64,000 bases of DNA from Thiodiazotropha sp050291245 (GTDB lineage: Bacteria; Pseudomonadota; Gammaproteobacteria; Chromatiales; Chromatiaceae): contig JBNKJP010000067.1 in NCBI GenBank assembly GCA_050291245.1, positions 1 to 64,000 on the forward strand, read 5' to 3'. This document shows, in pieces, positions 63,678 to 64,000 of the stretch. Both the position numbers and the translations under genes were made by a program. The stretch's first letter is position 1. Each line of letters starts with the position of its first letter. A model generated the notes under the pieces. The model ran no database searches, had not been told where the DNA came from, and saw only the letters and a list, made by a program, of their open reading frames with translations.

Positions 63678-64000
63678 ATGCGAGCGCTACTGAGAATCAT
63701 AAAAAACCGCTGGTTCGTCGCCATTCTGGGATTGATCGCCCTGTCGGTGATCATTTGGCTGGTTGGCCCCCTGTTCGCCATCGCCGGATACGAACCCCTG
63801 GGTTCGGTCATCGCCCGTCTGGTGGCGATCGGCATCATTATCCTGCTGTGGGGCGCGAACCAGTTCCGCCGCTACTGGCAGGCCCGCAAAAAGAACCAGC
63901 AGATGCTGGAAAGCGTGGTCGGCCAGAAGGACCAACCCTCCCGGGGTGCCCAGGAATCCTCGGAAGAGATTCAGATCCTCGGGCAACGTCTCGATGAGGC
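63678..64000 (+). CDS. tssM: TssM (IcmF), N-terminal part, cut by the window edge
   Basis: About 107 codons are visible from ATG 63678. They contain two membrane helices (WFVAILGLIALSVIIWLVGP and VAIGIIILLWGANQFR), then a charged cytoplasmic stretch with no stop before the edge. Position after tssL and this helix pattern fit TssM, the inner-membrane scaffold of the type VI complex. Confidence 0.9.
   Translation, partial: MRALLRIIKNRWFVAILGLIALSVIIWLVGPLFAIAGYEPLGSVIARLVAIGIIILLWGANQFRRYWQARKKNQQMLESVVGQKDQPSRGAQESSEEIQILGQRLDE

Overview
The window reads as chromosome of a nitrogen-fixing gammaproteobacterium, most likely a sulfur-oxidising member of the Chromatiales (the gene mix resembles Sedimenticola / Candidatus Thiodiazotropha-type genomes; this is an inference from gene content, no marker gene is present). 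Genes are dense, moderately GC-rich, and separated in places by short dispersed palindromes.

Layout. 1-100: tail of a probable transposase. 185-6054 (minus): a nif accessory operon read nifB, fdxN-type ferredoxin, a 73-aa unknown, an ArsC-like nitrogenase-associated protein, a flavodiiron protein, a 2Fe-2S ferredoxin, nifQ and draG. It has a sigma-54 promoter and two exact NifA sites (TGT-N10-ACA) upstream of nifB. 6431-9784: a large autotransporter with six choice-of-anchor-D (SPD-2/hydin-like) repeats. 9987-13168 (minus): nifL-nifA. 13508-18883 (plus): rnfABCDGEH, again with a sigma-54 promoter and two exact NifA sites. NifL/NifA therefore probably drives FeMo-co synthesis (NifB, NifQ) together with Rnf-driven supply of low-potential electrons to nitrogenase.

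19388-28845 holds mixed housekeeping and signalling genes: an LbtU-like porin, an alkaline-phosphatase-fold protein, a membrane Ser/Thr kinase, a YaiL-like protein, two lipoprotein hydrolases and a GGDEF-EAL protein. 29044-36186 is a cell-surface island: a lipoprotein caspase with Sel1 repeats, an autotransporter paralogous to the first one in the same operon, and a large lipoprotein with Ig-like and beta-helix regions that is broken by one in-frame TAA.

36367-39632 (minus) is a probable five-gene sulfur operon: two half-size YeeE/YedE transporters, a secreted peptide with seven RGENPCAP repeats, an unknown His-rich protein, and a periplasmic rhodanese. This is the best candidate for an undescribed system. 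39851-42018 has a YkgJ protein, a GNAT acetyltransferase, a HExxH protein and a 58-aa membrane protein.

42200-64000 is a type VI secretion locus. The minus arm carries vgrG, a DUF6484-like gene and a TIGR02270-like gene. The plus arm carries a diverged TssB-TssC fusion, tssA, tssB, tssC, hcp, tagJ, tssE, tssF, tssG, clpV, an FHA gene, tssJ, tssK, tssL and the start of tssM, which runs off the window. Two families of REP-like palindromes are scattered between operons, some as inverted pairs.
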